Shown here piece by piece: positions 1 to 6,638 of a DNA stretch of 8,080 nucleotides (positions are counted from its first letter, which is position 1; every line of letters begins with the position of its first letter). The translations under genes were made by a program, and so were the position numbers. Source of the DNA: an uncultured beta proteobacterium (GTDB lineage: Bacteria; Pseudomonadota; Gammaproteobacteria; Burkholderiales; Rhodocyclaceae); assembly GCA_903910495.1 (NCBI GenBank), contig CAIVZW010000334.1, positions 1 to 8,080 on the forward strand, in the 5' to 3' direction. Below the pieces are notes generated by a model. The model was not told the DNA's origin. It did not search any database and saw only the letters and a program-made list of their open reading frames with translations.

Positions 1-612
1 GAGACCCTGCGCAGCCGTTTCGGTTACGACACCAGAGTCATCAAGAACGTGTCCAAGGCGCAAATCATCGAGGCCTTGAATGACATTGCCGTAAAGGCCA
101 GGGAAGATGACAGTGTGCTTTTGTTCTACGCCGGCCACGGTTATCTGATGGAAGATACCAACATGGGCTTCTGGATACCCATCGATGGTTCGGTCAAGAC
201 CGCCGGCAACTGGATTTCCAACAAGGATATATCCAAGCTTCTTGCGGCGATTCGTGCCCGGCAGCTGATTCTGGTGTCGGACAGCTGCTTCTCCGGTTCA
301 TTGACCCGCGAGCAGAAAATCGATTACAAGGAAGCCGCAAAGCCTGAGGACGTCCTGAGGAAGCGCTCCGTACTCGTTTTTTCATCCGGCGGGGACGAGC
401 CGGTTTCGGACGAAGGAAAGGAAGGCCACTCCATCTTTGCCTGGAGCCTGATCAAGACGCTTGACGACATCAACGGCACGACACCGGGGCAGCAAGTCTG
501 GCGCACGGTGCACGGGCGGGTCACCAAGGATTTTTCGCAGGAGCCGCAATACGGCGCCGTGCTCTCGGCCGGTCACGCCGAAGGCGGGGAATACCTCTTC
601 CAGGCGCGCTGA
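1..612 (+). CDS. Caspase-like protein (peptidase C14 family), 3' part
   Basis: This is the C-terminal 203 residues of a gene that begins before the window; the frame is open from base 1 and the residues before the first in-window GTG (base 49) already fit the family, so that GTG is not the start. The family comprises cysteine proteases with a caspase/metacaspase fold that cut after basic or acidic residues. The catalytic dyad is visible: His in FYAGHG (codon 136-138) and Cys in SDSCFSG (codon 286-288), 50 residues apart, the usual spacing. Further on, FSSGGDEP, the GHSIFAWSL strand/helix, TPGQ and QEPQYG match the end of bacterial C14 domains. The fold ends almost at the stop codon, so any signal peptide or partner domain must be upstream, out of view. 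The gene converges with a minus-strand FecR-like gene, stop codons 9 bp apart. The family call is firm; substrate and process are unknown. Confidence 0.9.
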   Translation, partial: ETLRSRFGYDTRVIKNVSKAQIIEALNDIAVKAREDDSVLLFYAGHGYLMEDTNMGFWIPIDGSVKTAGNWISNKDISKLLAAIRARQLILVSDSCFSGSLTREQKIDYKEAAKPEDVLRKRSVLVFSSGGDEPVSDEGKEGHSIFAWSLIKTLDDINGTTPGQQVWRTVHGRVTKDFSQEPQYGAVLSAGHAEGGEYLFQAR

Positions 613-621
613 AACAGGCTT

Positions 622-1269
622 CTAGCGTTTCTCAGGGGCACGTGCATTGCTGATGGCGGCGGAATATAAGGCCGTCAACGCGGCCAGTTCCGGGTCTTTG
701 GGCGCCTTGTCGTTCATCTGGCCCAGCATGGCCTCAAGTTTGTCGAATTCGTCCAGTTCATAATAGCTGGCCAACAGATAAAGCTCCGGATTCCGGTCTC
801 CGGGTTCGGCCTGTTTGCGCAGCTCGGCGTAGTTCATTTCTGCCGCTTCCAGCCGGTCATGCGATGGAATCGAGCGCATCCGGATCATGCCGGACTTGAC
901 GTTGCTGTCGAGTGACGGGGTCTTGGACAATTGCTTGACGAGAATTAAAGGTAGCGTCCGGACCTCGGGCTGCAGACTGCCTTTCAGCGTCCGGCTCGAG
1001 CCATTGCCGACCTCAAGCGCTCCCGCGCCCAGCCAGGTTTCCTGACGCCCGCCTTCAAAATAAACCACCTGCAGGCGAGAAGCCTCTTCCAGCATCAAGC
1101 GATCACCCTCCCTCACCTTGACAAAGGGCTTGAGTTCGCTGGCCACCGCCTTCATCTCCTGCCACTTGACCTTGCCTGAAACCGCAGTTACCAGCCCGAC
1201 TTCGCCTGCCGTGGCAGCGAGCGATACGAGTGCCAGTATCGCTGCTGCGAAGCATCCTGATTTACGCAT
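622..1269 (-). CDS. Secreted FecR-like domain protein
   Basis: A 215-residue exported protein. Residues 1-21 form a signal peptide (MRK, then a hydrophobic stretch, likely cleavage near ATA-GE), so the product is periplasmic or surface-associated. Residues about 23-90 resemble the FecR fold: VTAVSGKVKW, then a REGDRLMLEEASRLQVVYFEGG stretch with the spacing of 'G..l..gd.l.t...s.a.l.f.dG'. There is no transmembrane helix after it, so it is not a classical FecR anti-sigma factor. Residues about 140-205 are predicted helical and rich in Leu/Ala/Glu, similar to one or two TPR-like repeats (weak). It follows the CHASE2-cyclase gene by 14 bp on the same strand, with AGGA about 4 bases before its ATG, so the two are almost certainly one operon with this gene second. 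The FecR call is moderate; a role as periplasmic partner of the CHASE2 sensor is inference only. Confidence 0.72.
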   Translation of the reverse strand: MRKSGCFAAAILALVSLAATAGEVGLVTAVSGKVKWQEMKAVASELKPFVKVREGDRLMLEEASRLQVVYFEGGRQETWLGAGALEVGNGSSRTLKGSLQPEVRTLPLILVKQLSKTPSLDSNVKSGMIRMRSIPSHDRLEAAEMNYAELRKQAEPGDRNPELYLLASYYELDEFDKLEAMLGQMNDKAPKDPELAALTALYSAAISNARAPEKR

Positions 1270-1283
1270 TTTCCTGCTCTCCG

Positions 1284-3260
1284 CTAAGCTGCCTTCAACA
1301 CTTCAAAAACACGAACCGCTTCATCACGACCTTTTACCCTGATCAGTTCGCAGCGCCCACAAACGACGCTTTCCCCCGCTTCGGCAATTGTGGCTTCGCT
1401 GGCCAAGATAACGCAGCCGATCTCTTTTGTCATCCCTTCCAGCCGGGAAGCCAGATTGACGGTATCGCCAATGGCCGTGAACTCCATGCGTGTCGGCGAG
1501 CCGATATTGCCGATTACGGCTTCGCCACTATGCAGTCCGATGCCCACGGCAAACTTCGGTAAATCGCGATCGGGAAAGCGCTGCTCCATCCACAGGGAAA
1601 ACGTTTCGGCTACCGCACGCAGCGCAATCGCTGCGCGTACGCCGCGAAGGGCATGGTCAGCCAGGGGCAGGGGCGAACCGAATTCGACCATGATGGCATC
1701 GCCGATAAATTTGTCGATGCTGCCGCCTTCAGCCAGCAGCGGCGCGCAGGCCTGTTCGAAATAGGTGTTCAGCATTTCAACGACTTCCTTGGCGTTGAGC
1801 CGTTCGCTGATCGTCGTGAAGTTGCGGATGTCCGAGAAGAGAACCGTCATGGCCTGTGACTGACCGCCAAGCTCCGGGCGCTTGCCTGATTGCAGCAAGG
1901 CTTCGACGACCTGATCCGAAACGTAACGACCGAACATCTGACGCACACGAGAGCGCTCCCGTTCCTCGCCGGTCAGGCGCCAGCCCAGTACGCTGAGCAG
2001 GGCGAGCGCCATGGCCAGTGAATAGGCCGCGACCGGCACCAGTACGCCAAAGCGGAAAGCCATGAATCCGCAAGCCGCCAGCAGGAGTGCGCTGGCCAGC
2101 CAGAGCACCCCCCCAGCCCAGACCGGAAGGGCTACGAAGGCAAGTGTGGCCATGCCGGTCAGGACGAGCAGGGTAATCATGCGCAAAGCAGCGCCCATCG
2201 GCTGTATCCGCTCTCCGGAAAGCAGTGATTCAAGCACGTTGGCATGCGCCTCGACACCGCTCATCAGATTGCCCCGCCCGGCAAACAGTCGTGTCGCATA
2301 GGGCGTGAAATGCTCATCATTCAGGCCGGCGGCTGTTGCGCCAATGAGTACCGTCTTGCCGCGCAGGGCCAGCACATCCTTGTCATTCAAAGCTTCGGCA
2401 GCCAGCAGGCGCTTGAGTGAAAGACGCGGGAATGAGCCGGGTGGGCCGATGTAGGGAATCGGTTCCGGGGGCTGCTCGCGCGCCACCTGACGCCCGCCGA
2501 GGGCCCAGCTTGTCGCCTGCGGATTCAGTCCGCTCGCGCGAACCGCAAGCAGTGACGGCAGGCCGAGTACCGGTACGCTGCCGGCGAGGGGTGTACGTTC
2601 GGCCTCTGTCACGGGAGCCACCAGATAGCTGCGAATGACGCCATCCCCTTCATCGAACAGGTCGGCCAGGGCCACGTGACCGGGGATGTCGAAGTCGGGA
2701 AGTGCCAGCAGATAATCCGGGCTGGGCAGCAGATAATCCGATTCGCGTGCGCCTGAACCGGAACGTGTTGATACCAGAACCAACTGCCCGCTGTTGATCT
2801 GTTCGCGAAAGGGGCGATCGTAATCGCGCGCCGCCTTTTGCAGCTTGCCCCCAAGCTTGCCCAGCCAGCGCTCGGGACTGATGCTGAGCAACATGTCGAG
2901 TCCGATCGCGGACACCCCTACGGCACGCAAACGGGCAACGGCCACGGCCAGCCGGTCTGTCCAGAAAACCATAGGATCGTCCGGATACGCGGCCAGTGTT
3001 TCTTCGTCAAGCGCCACGATGGCGACATGCCTGACTTCAGCTCTTTTGCCCTGCCATTGAAACCAGAAATCCTGCAGACGCTGGTCCACGGGGTTTAGCG
3101 CGCCACCCCGCAGCAGGGCTTCGGAAACCAGGCAGGCCGCCAGCGCAAGCAACACGAGCCAGAACCTGCGACCATCAACAGGACGTTTAATCATCATCAA
3201 CCGATTGTATCTCTCAATCCTCCAACTTCCATGGCTGGCGAGTTCCCGGGTTCGCCACAT
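1284..3260 (-). CDS. CHASE2-domain class III adenylate cyclase
   Basis: Membrane cyclase likely converting ATP to cAMP in response to a periplasmic cue. Domain order (numbered from the longest start, 658 residues): N-terminal membrane anchor about 33-50; extracytoplasmic CHASE2 sensor about 55-345 (the VDQRLQDFWFQWQG, VAIVALDEETL and GKTVLIGATA...D..TP motifs); three membrane helices about 359-427; a short linker; catalytic domain about 470-640. Visible catalytic residues: metal-binding Asp477 (FSDIRNFT) and Asp521 (KFIGD), base-contacting Lys517 with Thr595 at the partner position, and transition-state Asn602/Arg606 (VNLASR). The Lys-Thr pair instead of Lys-Asp points to a class IIIb cyclase. 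The start is uncertain: the first 21 residues are polar, have no good ribosome site and precede the anchor; the paired ATGs at 3195-3197 and 3192-3194 give a more typical N-terminus (637 or 636 residues). It heads an operon with the FecR-like gene and is divergent from the tctC gene. Confidence 0.93.
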   Translation of the reverse strand: MWRTRELASHGSWRIERYNRLMMIKRPVDGRRFWLVLLALAACLVSEALLRGGALNPVDQRLQDFWFQWQGKRAEVRHVAIVALDEETLAAYPDDPMVFWTDRLAVAVARLRAVGVSAIGLDMLLSISPERWLGKLGGKLQKAARDYDRPFREQINSGQLVLVSTRSGSGARESDYLLPSPDYLLALPDFDIPGHVALADLFDEGDGVIRSYLVAPVTEAERTPLAGSVPVLGLPSLLAVRASGLNPQATSWALGGRQVAREQPPEPIPYIGPPGSFPRLSLKRLLAAEALNDKDVLALRGKTVLIGATAAGLNDEHFTPYATRLFAGRGNLMSGVEAHANVLESLLSGERIQPMGAALRMITLLVLTGMATLAFVALPVWAGGVLWLASALLLAACGFMAFRFGVLVPVAAYSLAMALALLSVLGWRLTGEERERSRVRQMFGRYVSDQVVEALLQSGKRPELGGQSQAMTVLFSDIRNFTTISERLNAKEVVEMLNTYFEQACAPLLAEGGSIDKFIGDAIMVEFGSPLPLADHALRGVRAAIALRAVAETFSLWMEQRFPDRDLPKFAVGIGLHSGEAVIGNIGSPTRMEFTAIGDTVNLASRLEGMTKEIGCVILASEATIAEAGESVVCGRCELIRVKGRDEAVRVFEVLKAA

Positions 3261-3300
3261 TATTTACCAATCTGGCCTGACAACTTTACCGCGAATAGTA

Positions 3301-3329
3301 TTGACGGCTGCACCGGTCGGGCATAAAGT
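3301..3329 (+). promoter_or_regulatory. Putative sigma70 promoter of the tctC-tctB-tctA locus
   Basis: TTGACG (3301-3306, five of six consensus bases) and TAAAGT (3324-3329, four of six) are 17 bp apart. It would start transcription near 3336 and leave a leader of about 87 bases before tctC. It is the best-spaced pair I see in the 162-bp divergent intergenic region 3261-3422. The rest of that region shows no clear operator; the AAACGTTT element found before the LacI-type gene is absent here. Confidence 0.45.
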
Positions 3330-3422
3330 GTCCGCCAGTGCACGCGCAGACGGGCCTCCTTCAACCGTCTTCAGCACCGCACCCCATCCCGAAAACAGCA
3401 GCACTATAAAGGAGTTCGATCC

Positions 3423-4382
3423 ATGAAACGCAGAACAATGCTTGTTGGTATTGTAGCAATGGTTGCCAGCGTATTTGCGGCACCGTCCATGGCTGCCTTC
3501 CCGGAAAAACCGATTACCGTGATTTGCCCGTGGACGGCCGGTGGTGGCACCGATGTCCTGTTGCGCGCGCTGTCCAAGTCAGCAGAGAAATTCCTCGGTC
3601 AAACGATTACCGTACTGAATCAGACCGGCGGCGCCGGTGCCATCGGCCATAACGCCATTCGTGCCGCACGCCCTGACGGTTACACGGTAGGCATGATTAC
3701 CTTTGAACTCAACTCGCTTCCGCCGCAAGGTCTGGTACCGTTTACTTGGAAGGATTTTGATCCGATGATGCGTATCAACTCCGATCCGGCCGCATTGACG
3801 GTCAGGGCGGATGCTCCGTACAGCACGGTGCGCGGCTTCATGGACTACGCCAAGGCGCATCCGGGCGAAATTACTATCGGCAACTCCGCTCCGGGTTCGG
3901 TATGGCACATCGCTGCCGGCCTGGCCGCTGAAAAGACCGGTGTCAATGTCAAGCACGTTCCATTTGACGGTGCTCAGCCGGCGGTAACCGCGCTGGTCGG
4001 TGGTCACATCAAAGCGGTCGCCGTTTCGGTTGCGGAAGTTCGCGGCCAGGCACAGGCCGGTAACCTGAAAATTCTCGGTGTGATGTCTAGCGAGCGTGAC
4101 AAGATCTTCCCGGGCGTACCGACTTTCAGGGAACAGGGTGTCGATGTGCAGTTCTATACCTGGCGCGGCCTGGCTCTGCCCAAGGGGGTTCCGCCTGCGG
4201 TGAAGGCCAAGATCGCCGATGCCTACAAGAAGGCCTTCGATTCCAAGGAATTCCAGGAATTCGCGGCCAAGGCTTCGCTGAATCTGGCCTATCAGAACAA
4301 TGCCGACTTTACCAAGTTTCTCGAACAGAATTACAAGGATGTCGAGGCTGTGATGAAGAGCCTGGGGCTGGCCAAGAAATAA
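3423..4382 (+). CDS. tctC: TTT-family periplasmic substrate-binding protein (TctC/Bug)
   Basis: A 319-residue periplasmic binding protein of the tripartite tricarboxylate transporter family, which captures a carboxylate-type solute and delivers it to the TctA/TctB membrane pair. Residues 1-25 are a signal peptide (MKRR, hydrophobic core, cleavage near SMA-A). The mature part opens with FPEKPITVICPW and the glycine-rich ligand loop TAGGGTD (38-44), then NQTGGAGAIG (66-75) and RPDGYT (83-88), all typical of the family; length is also typical (about 320). The start is set by a strong AAGGAG 9 bases upstream. It is first in the tctC-tctB-tctA order, followed by an intrinsic terminator. The ligand cannot be read from sequence: this family has many members with different, often unknown, small carboxylates, so 'tricarboxylate' is a family name and not a prediction. 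Confidence 0.93.
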   Translation: MKRRTMLVGIVAMVASVFAAPSMAAFPEKPITVICPWTAGGGTDVLLRALSKSAEKFLGQTITVLNQTGGAGAIGHNAIRAARPDGYTVGMITFELNSLPPQGLVPFTWKDFDPMMRINSDPAALTVRADAPYSTVRGFMDYAKAHPGEITIGNSAPGSVWHIAAGLAAEKTGVNVKHVPFDGAQPAVTALVGGHIKAVAVSVAEVRGQAQAGNLKILGVMSSERDKIFPGVPTFREQGVDVQFYTWRGLALPKGVPPAVKAKIADAYKKAFDSKEFQEFAAKASLNLAYQNNADFTKFLEQNYKDVEAVMKSLGLAKK

Positions 4383-4397
4383 ACAAACAGGATCTAG

Positions 4398-4428
4398 AAA
4401 AAGGCGGCCGTTGAAGGCCGCTTTTTTT
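4398..4428 (+). terminator. Intrinsic terminator/attenuator between tctC and tctB
   Basis: Six-base-pair GC stem GCGGCC (4404-4409) with GGCCGC (4416-4421), loop GTTGAA, extended by A:T pairs from the preceding A run and followed by seven T (4422-4428). It lies 21 bases after the tctC stop and before tctB with no obvious new promoter between them. It therefore probably acts as a partial terminator, giving more binding protein than membrane subunits. Confidence 0.85.
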
Positions 4429-4462
4429 GTATCGAGGCCTATAAATATGGAGTTTCATCGCC

Positions 4463-4926
4463 ATGAAAACAGCAGACATTATCGGCGGGCTGATCGGCAT
4501 CCTGATCGGTCTTTACGCCATCTGGGAGGTACGAACATGCCGCCCGACCACATCATGAAGGTCGGCCCCAGCTTTTTCCCGAATATCCTGGCCGGATTGC
4601 TGATCATCTTCAGCGTGGCCTCGATCATTTTTGCCTTGAAAGGCAAGAGCAAGGGCACGGTTGATCCTATTCGCCTGTCCGACAAAGGGGTACAGCGCGG
4701 GCTTATAACGCTGGCCGCCACCATTGTTTTCTGTGCCGTACTCGAACCGCTTGGCTTCATTCCAACAGCGATCATCTTCCTGGCTTGCATGATGCTGCTG
4801 ATGGGCAATCGCAAGCCGCTGCAATTGGCGATCGCTCCGCCGCTCGTCGCTTTGTCGGTCTGGCTGATCTTCGAGAAAGTGCTCAATCTGCCGATGCCGG
4901 CCGGCATTCTGGCTGACATCCTGTAA
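4463..4926 (+). CDS. tctB: TctB-family small membrane subunit, frameshifted as written
   Basis: Small subunit of the TTT transporter, four predicted membrane helices, partner of TctA. The natural start is ATG 4463 (GGAG 10 bases upstream): MKTADIIGGLIGILIGLYAIWE is a typical TctB first helix. After codon 22 this frame continues only to a TGA at 4556-4558, while the matching remainder (NMPPDHIMKVGPSFFPN and helices 2-4, ending ADIL) lies in the -1 frame. Adding one G in the GGGAGG run at 4524-4529 would join them as WEGTNMPP and give about 154 residues, the normal size. As given, the downstream 129 residues can be made separately from ATG 4537, which has GGAGGT at ideal spacing. It could be a sequencing error, a real disruption, or a reinitiating split gene. 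The tctA gene starts 7 bp after the stop. The family call is firm; integrity is open. Confidence 0.82.
4525..4539 (+). promoter_or_regulatory. Strong internal Shine-Dalgarno and ATG at the tctB frame break
   Basis: GGAGGT (4525-4530) is followed by six bases and ATG (4537-4539) in the frame of the downstream tctB segment. It is among the best ribosome sites in the window. Ribosomes translating the first 31 codons end at 4558, just past this ATG, so coupled reinitiation is possible. The G-rich run may also simply encode the Trp-Glu-Gly of an intact ancestral gene. Confidence 0.5.
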
Positions 4927-4933
4927 GGAAAGT

Positions 4934-6469
4934 ATGACTATGGAATTCAATTGGGACCTGATGCTTTCCAGTTACGGTGCAGTATTTACCGTACCCATCC
5001 TGTTCATGATCTGTGTCGGTACCACGGCCGGCATAGTCATTGGCGCCTTGCCGGGTTTGACGGCCACCATGGGTGTCGCCCTGCTCTTGCCACTGACCTT
5101 TGGCCGTCCGCCACTGGAAGGTCTGTCGATGCTGATGGGGATCTACTGCGGGGCGATGTATGGCGGAGCCATTTCAGCCATCCTTATTCGCACGCCGGGC
5201 ACGCCGGCGGCTGCGGCTACGGTGCTTGAAGGCTACCCGATGGCCAAACGCGGCGAAGCCGGACGGGCCATGGCCATGGCGCTGTTTGCCTCGTTCTTCG
5301 GCGGGGTGGTTGGTTCGCTGATCATGACCTTCGCTTCACCATTCGTCTCCAGTGTTGCGCTGGAATTCGGTCCGGTCGAGTATTTCGGGCTGGCGATCTT
5401 TGGCCTGTCGGTAATCATTTCGATTTCCGGCCGTTCGCTGGTCAAGGGCCTGATGTCCGGTTTCTTCGGCCTGCTCATTTGCACGATAGGCTTTGATCCG
5501 ATTTCCGGTTATCCACGCTTCACCTTCGGCATGGTTGAAATGATGGAAGGCCCACCCTTCATCCCGACCCTGATCGGCCTGTTTGCCGTGTCGGAAGTTT
5601 TCAACGAAGTGCAGAAATCCAACCAGCTCATCCAGATCAAGGCCAAACTGGACCAGTATCTGCCGAGTTGGGCCGACATCAAGTACTGTTTCAAGGAACT
5701 GTGCCGCTCCAGCATCATCGGTACGGTCATCGGCGCGATTCCGGGAGCCGGCGGCGATATTGCCGCGTTTATCTCCTACGGCGAAGCCAAGCGTGCGTCA
5801 AAGAATCCGGAACGCTACGGGCACGGCGAGATCGAAGGCCTGGCCGCATCAGAATGTGCCAACAACTCCTGCTCCGGCGGTGCGATGATTCCCCTGCTGT
5901 CGCTGGGTGTCCCCGGTGACGCGGTCACCGCCGTGCTGCTTGGCGCCTTCGTGATGCAGGGAATGCAGCCGGGGCCGATGCTCTACAAAGAGCATATGGA
6001 CATTGTTTACCAGATCTTTGCCTCAATGATGCTGGCCCAGTTCGCCATGCAGTTCATCGGCATGGCCGGCATCCAGTTCTTTGCCCGCGTGATCATGGTC
6101 GATCGCTCCATACTGACGCCATCGATCTTCGTGCTGTCTGCGGTTGGGGCCTTTGCCATGCGCGCCAATGTCTTTGATGTATATACCACTCTCGCTTTCG
6201 GTATTCTGGGGTATGTAATGGCGCGCTACGACTACCCGCTGTCGCCGATTCTGCTGGCCCTGATTCTGGGGCCGATGGCAGAAGCCAATCTGCGTCGCGC
6301 CATGGTGATTTCCGGCGGCGATTTTTCCATCCTGGTCAGCCGGCCGATTGCCGTGGTGCTGATGCTCCTGGCCGTGGCCTCGCTGATTCTCGCCATCAAA
6401 GGTCATCAGAAGGTGGAGGCGAAAATGGCTGAACAGGAGAAACTTTTCGAGAAGGTCATCGAAAACTGA
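4934..6469 (+). CDS. tctA: TTT-family large membrane subunit TctA
   Basis: A 511-residue polytopic inner-membrane permease, the translocating subunit of the TTT transporter, with the usual family length (about 500) and roughly a dozen hydrophobic segments. The family's repeated signature is seen twice: GALPGLTATMGVALLLPLTF at about 37-56 and IGAIPGAGGDIAAFISYGEA at about 265-284, the latter followed by SECANNSCSGGAMIPLLSLGVPGD, a highly conserved TctA segment. It ends in a charged cytoplasmic tail (EAKMAEQEKLFEKV). ATG 4934 and ATG 4940 are both possible starts; AAGGAA lies just ahead of the first and at more standard spacing from the second, so the N-terminus is uncertain by two residues. 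It follows tctB by 7 bp (translational coupling likely) and is closed by a terminator. No frameshift or missing motif is seen in it. Confidence 0.96.
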   Translation: MTMEFNWDLMLSSYGAVFTVPILFMICVGTTAGIVIGALPGLTATMGVALLLPLTFGRPPLEGLSMLMGIYCGAMYGGAISAILIRTPGTPAAAATVLEGYPMAKRGEAGRAMAMALFASFFGGVVGSLIMTFASPFVSSVALEFGPVEYFGLAIFGLSVIISISGRSLVKGLMSGFFGLLICTIGFDPISGYPRFTFGMVEMMEGPPFIPTLIGLFAVSEVFNEVQKSNQLIQIKAKLDQYLPSWADIKYCFKELCRSSIIGTVIGAIPGAGGDIAAFISYGEAKRASKNPERYGHGEIEGLAASECANNSCSGGAMIPLLSLGVPGDAVTAVLLGAFVMQGMQPGPMLYKEHMDIVYQIFASMMLAQFAMQFIGMAGIQFFARVIMVDRSILTPSIFVLSAVGAFAMRANVFDVYTTLAFGILGYVMARYDYPLSPILLALILGPMAEANLRRAMVISGGDFSILVSRPIAVVLMLLAVASLILAIKGHQKVEAKMAEQEKLFEKVIEN

Positions 6470-6487
6470 GATTATTTCAAGCCATAC

Positions 6488-6518
6488 AAAAAGGGTCGGC
6501 GTCTGCCGGCCCTTTTTT
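6488..6518 (+). terminator. Intrinsic terminator after tctA
   Basis: An eight-pair stem, GGGTCGGC (6493-6500) with GCCGGCCC (6505-6512), includes one G-U pair. It has a four-base loop, flanking A:T extension pairs and six T (6513-6518). It starts about 20 bases after the tctA stop and separates this operon from the repressor promoter. Confidence 0.9.
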
Positions 6519-6542
6519 CATGAGCGTTCTTTGCCAACAGTG

Positions 6543-6571
6543 TTGACAATTGAATCCGGTTTTCCAATAAT
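6543..6571 (+). promoter_or_regulatory. Sigma70 promoter of the LacI-family gene
   Basis: A perfect TTGACA (6543-6548) and AATAAT (6566-6571, five of six) are separated by exactly 17 bp. The predicted start is near 6578-6580, inside the first operator element, so a bound repressor would block initiation. Confidence 0.82.
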
Positions 6572-6575
6572 AAGC

Positions 6576-6622
6576 ATGTAAACGTTTCCTCACGGTTTGT
6601 TTATGCGGAAAAACGTTTACAT
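6576..6622 (+). promoter_or_regulatory. Paired LacI-type operators, inverted, 31 bp apart
   Basis: ATGTAAACGTTT (6576-6587) and its exact reverse complement AAACGTTTACAT (6611-6622). Each contains the palindrome AAACGTTT with a central CpG, the hallmark of LacI/GalR-family operators. Their centres are 31 bp apart, close to three helical turns, placing both on one face of DNA. They cover the predicted transcription start and the leader of the LacI-type gene, which suggests autorepression. I found no second pair in the other intergenic regions of the window. Confidence 0.8.
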
Positions 6623-6638
6623 ACAGGAACTGTCGCCA

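Noticed and set aside
610..631. GAAAC...GTTTC inverted repeat between the convergent caspase-like and FecR-like genes
   Set aside because: The stem is only five base pairs, AT-rich and without a T tract, so it is not a credible terminator.
1599..1606. AAACGTTT, same core as the LacI-type operators
   Set aside because: It lies inside the cyclase coding sequence, lacks the flanking ATGT/ACAT, and an 8-base match can occur by chance.
3257..3283. Possible minus-strand promoter for the cyclase: TTGTCA (3283-3278) and TAATGT (3262-3257)
   Set aside because: The 15-bp spacer is short and the -10 matches poorly. If real it would rule out the ATG at 3260, but the evidence is too weak to list.
3309..3323. 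Imperfect palindrome TGC-A-CCG-GT-CGG-GCA between the putative -35 and -10 of the first tctC
   Set aside because: It has short arms with a bulge in a GC-rich stretch and no second copy, so it is not enough to call an operator.
4411..4536. Extended frame upstream of the second tctB segment, starting at a TTG in the terminator hairpin
   Set aside because: Its translation (Arg/His-rich) is unlike TctB, while the other frame from 4463 gives the proper first helix. It is an out-of-frame shadow.
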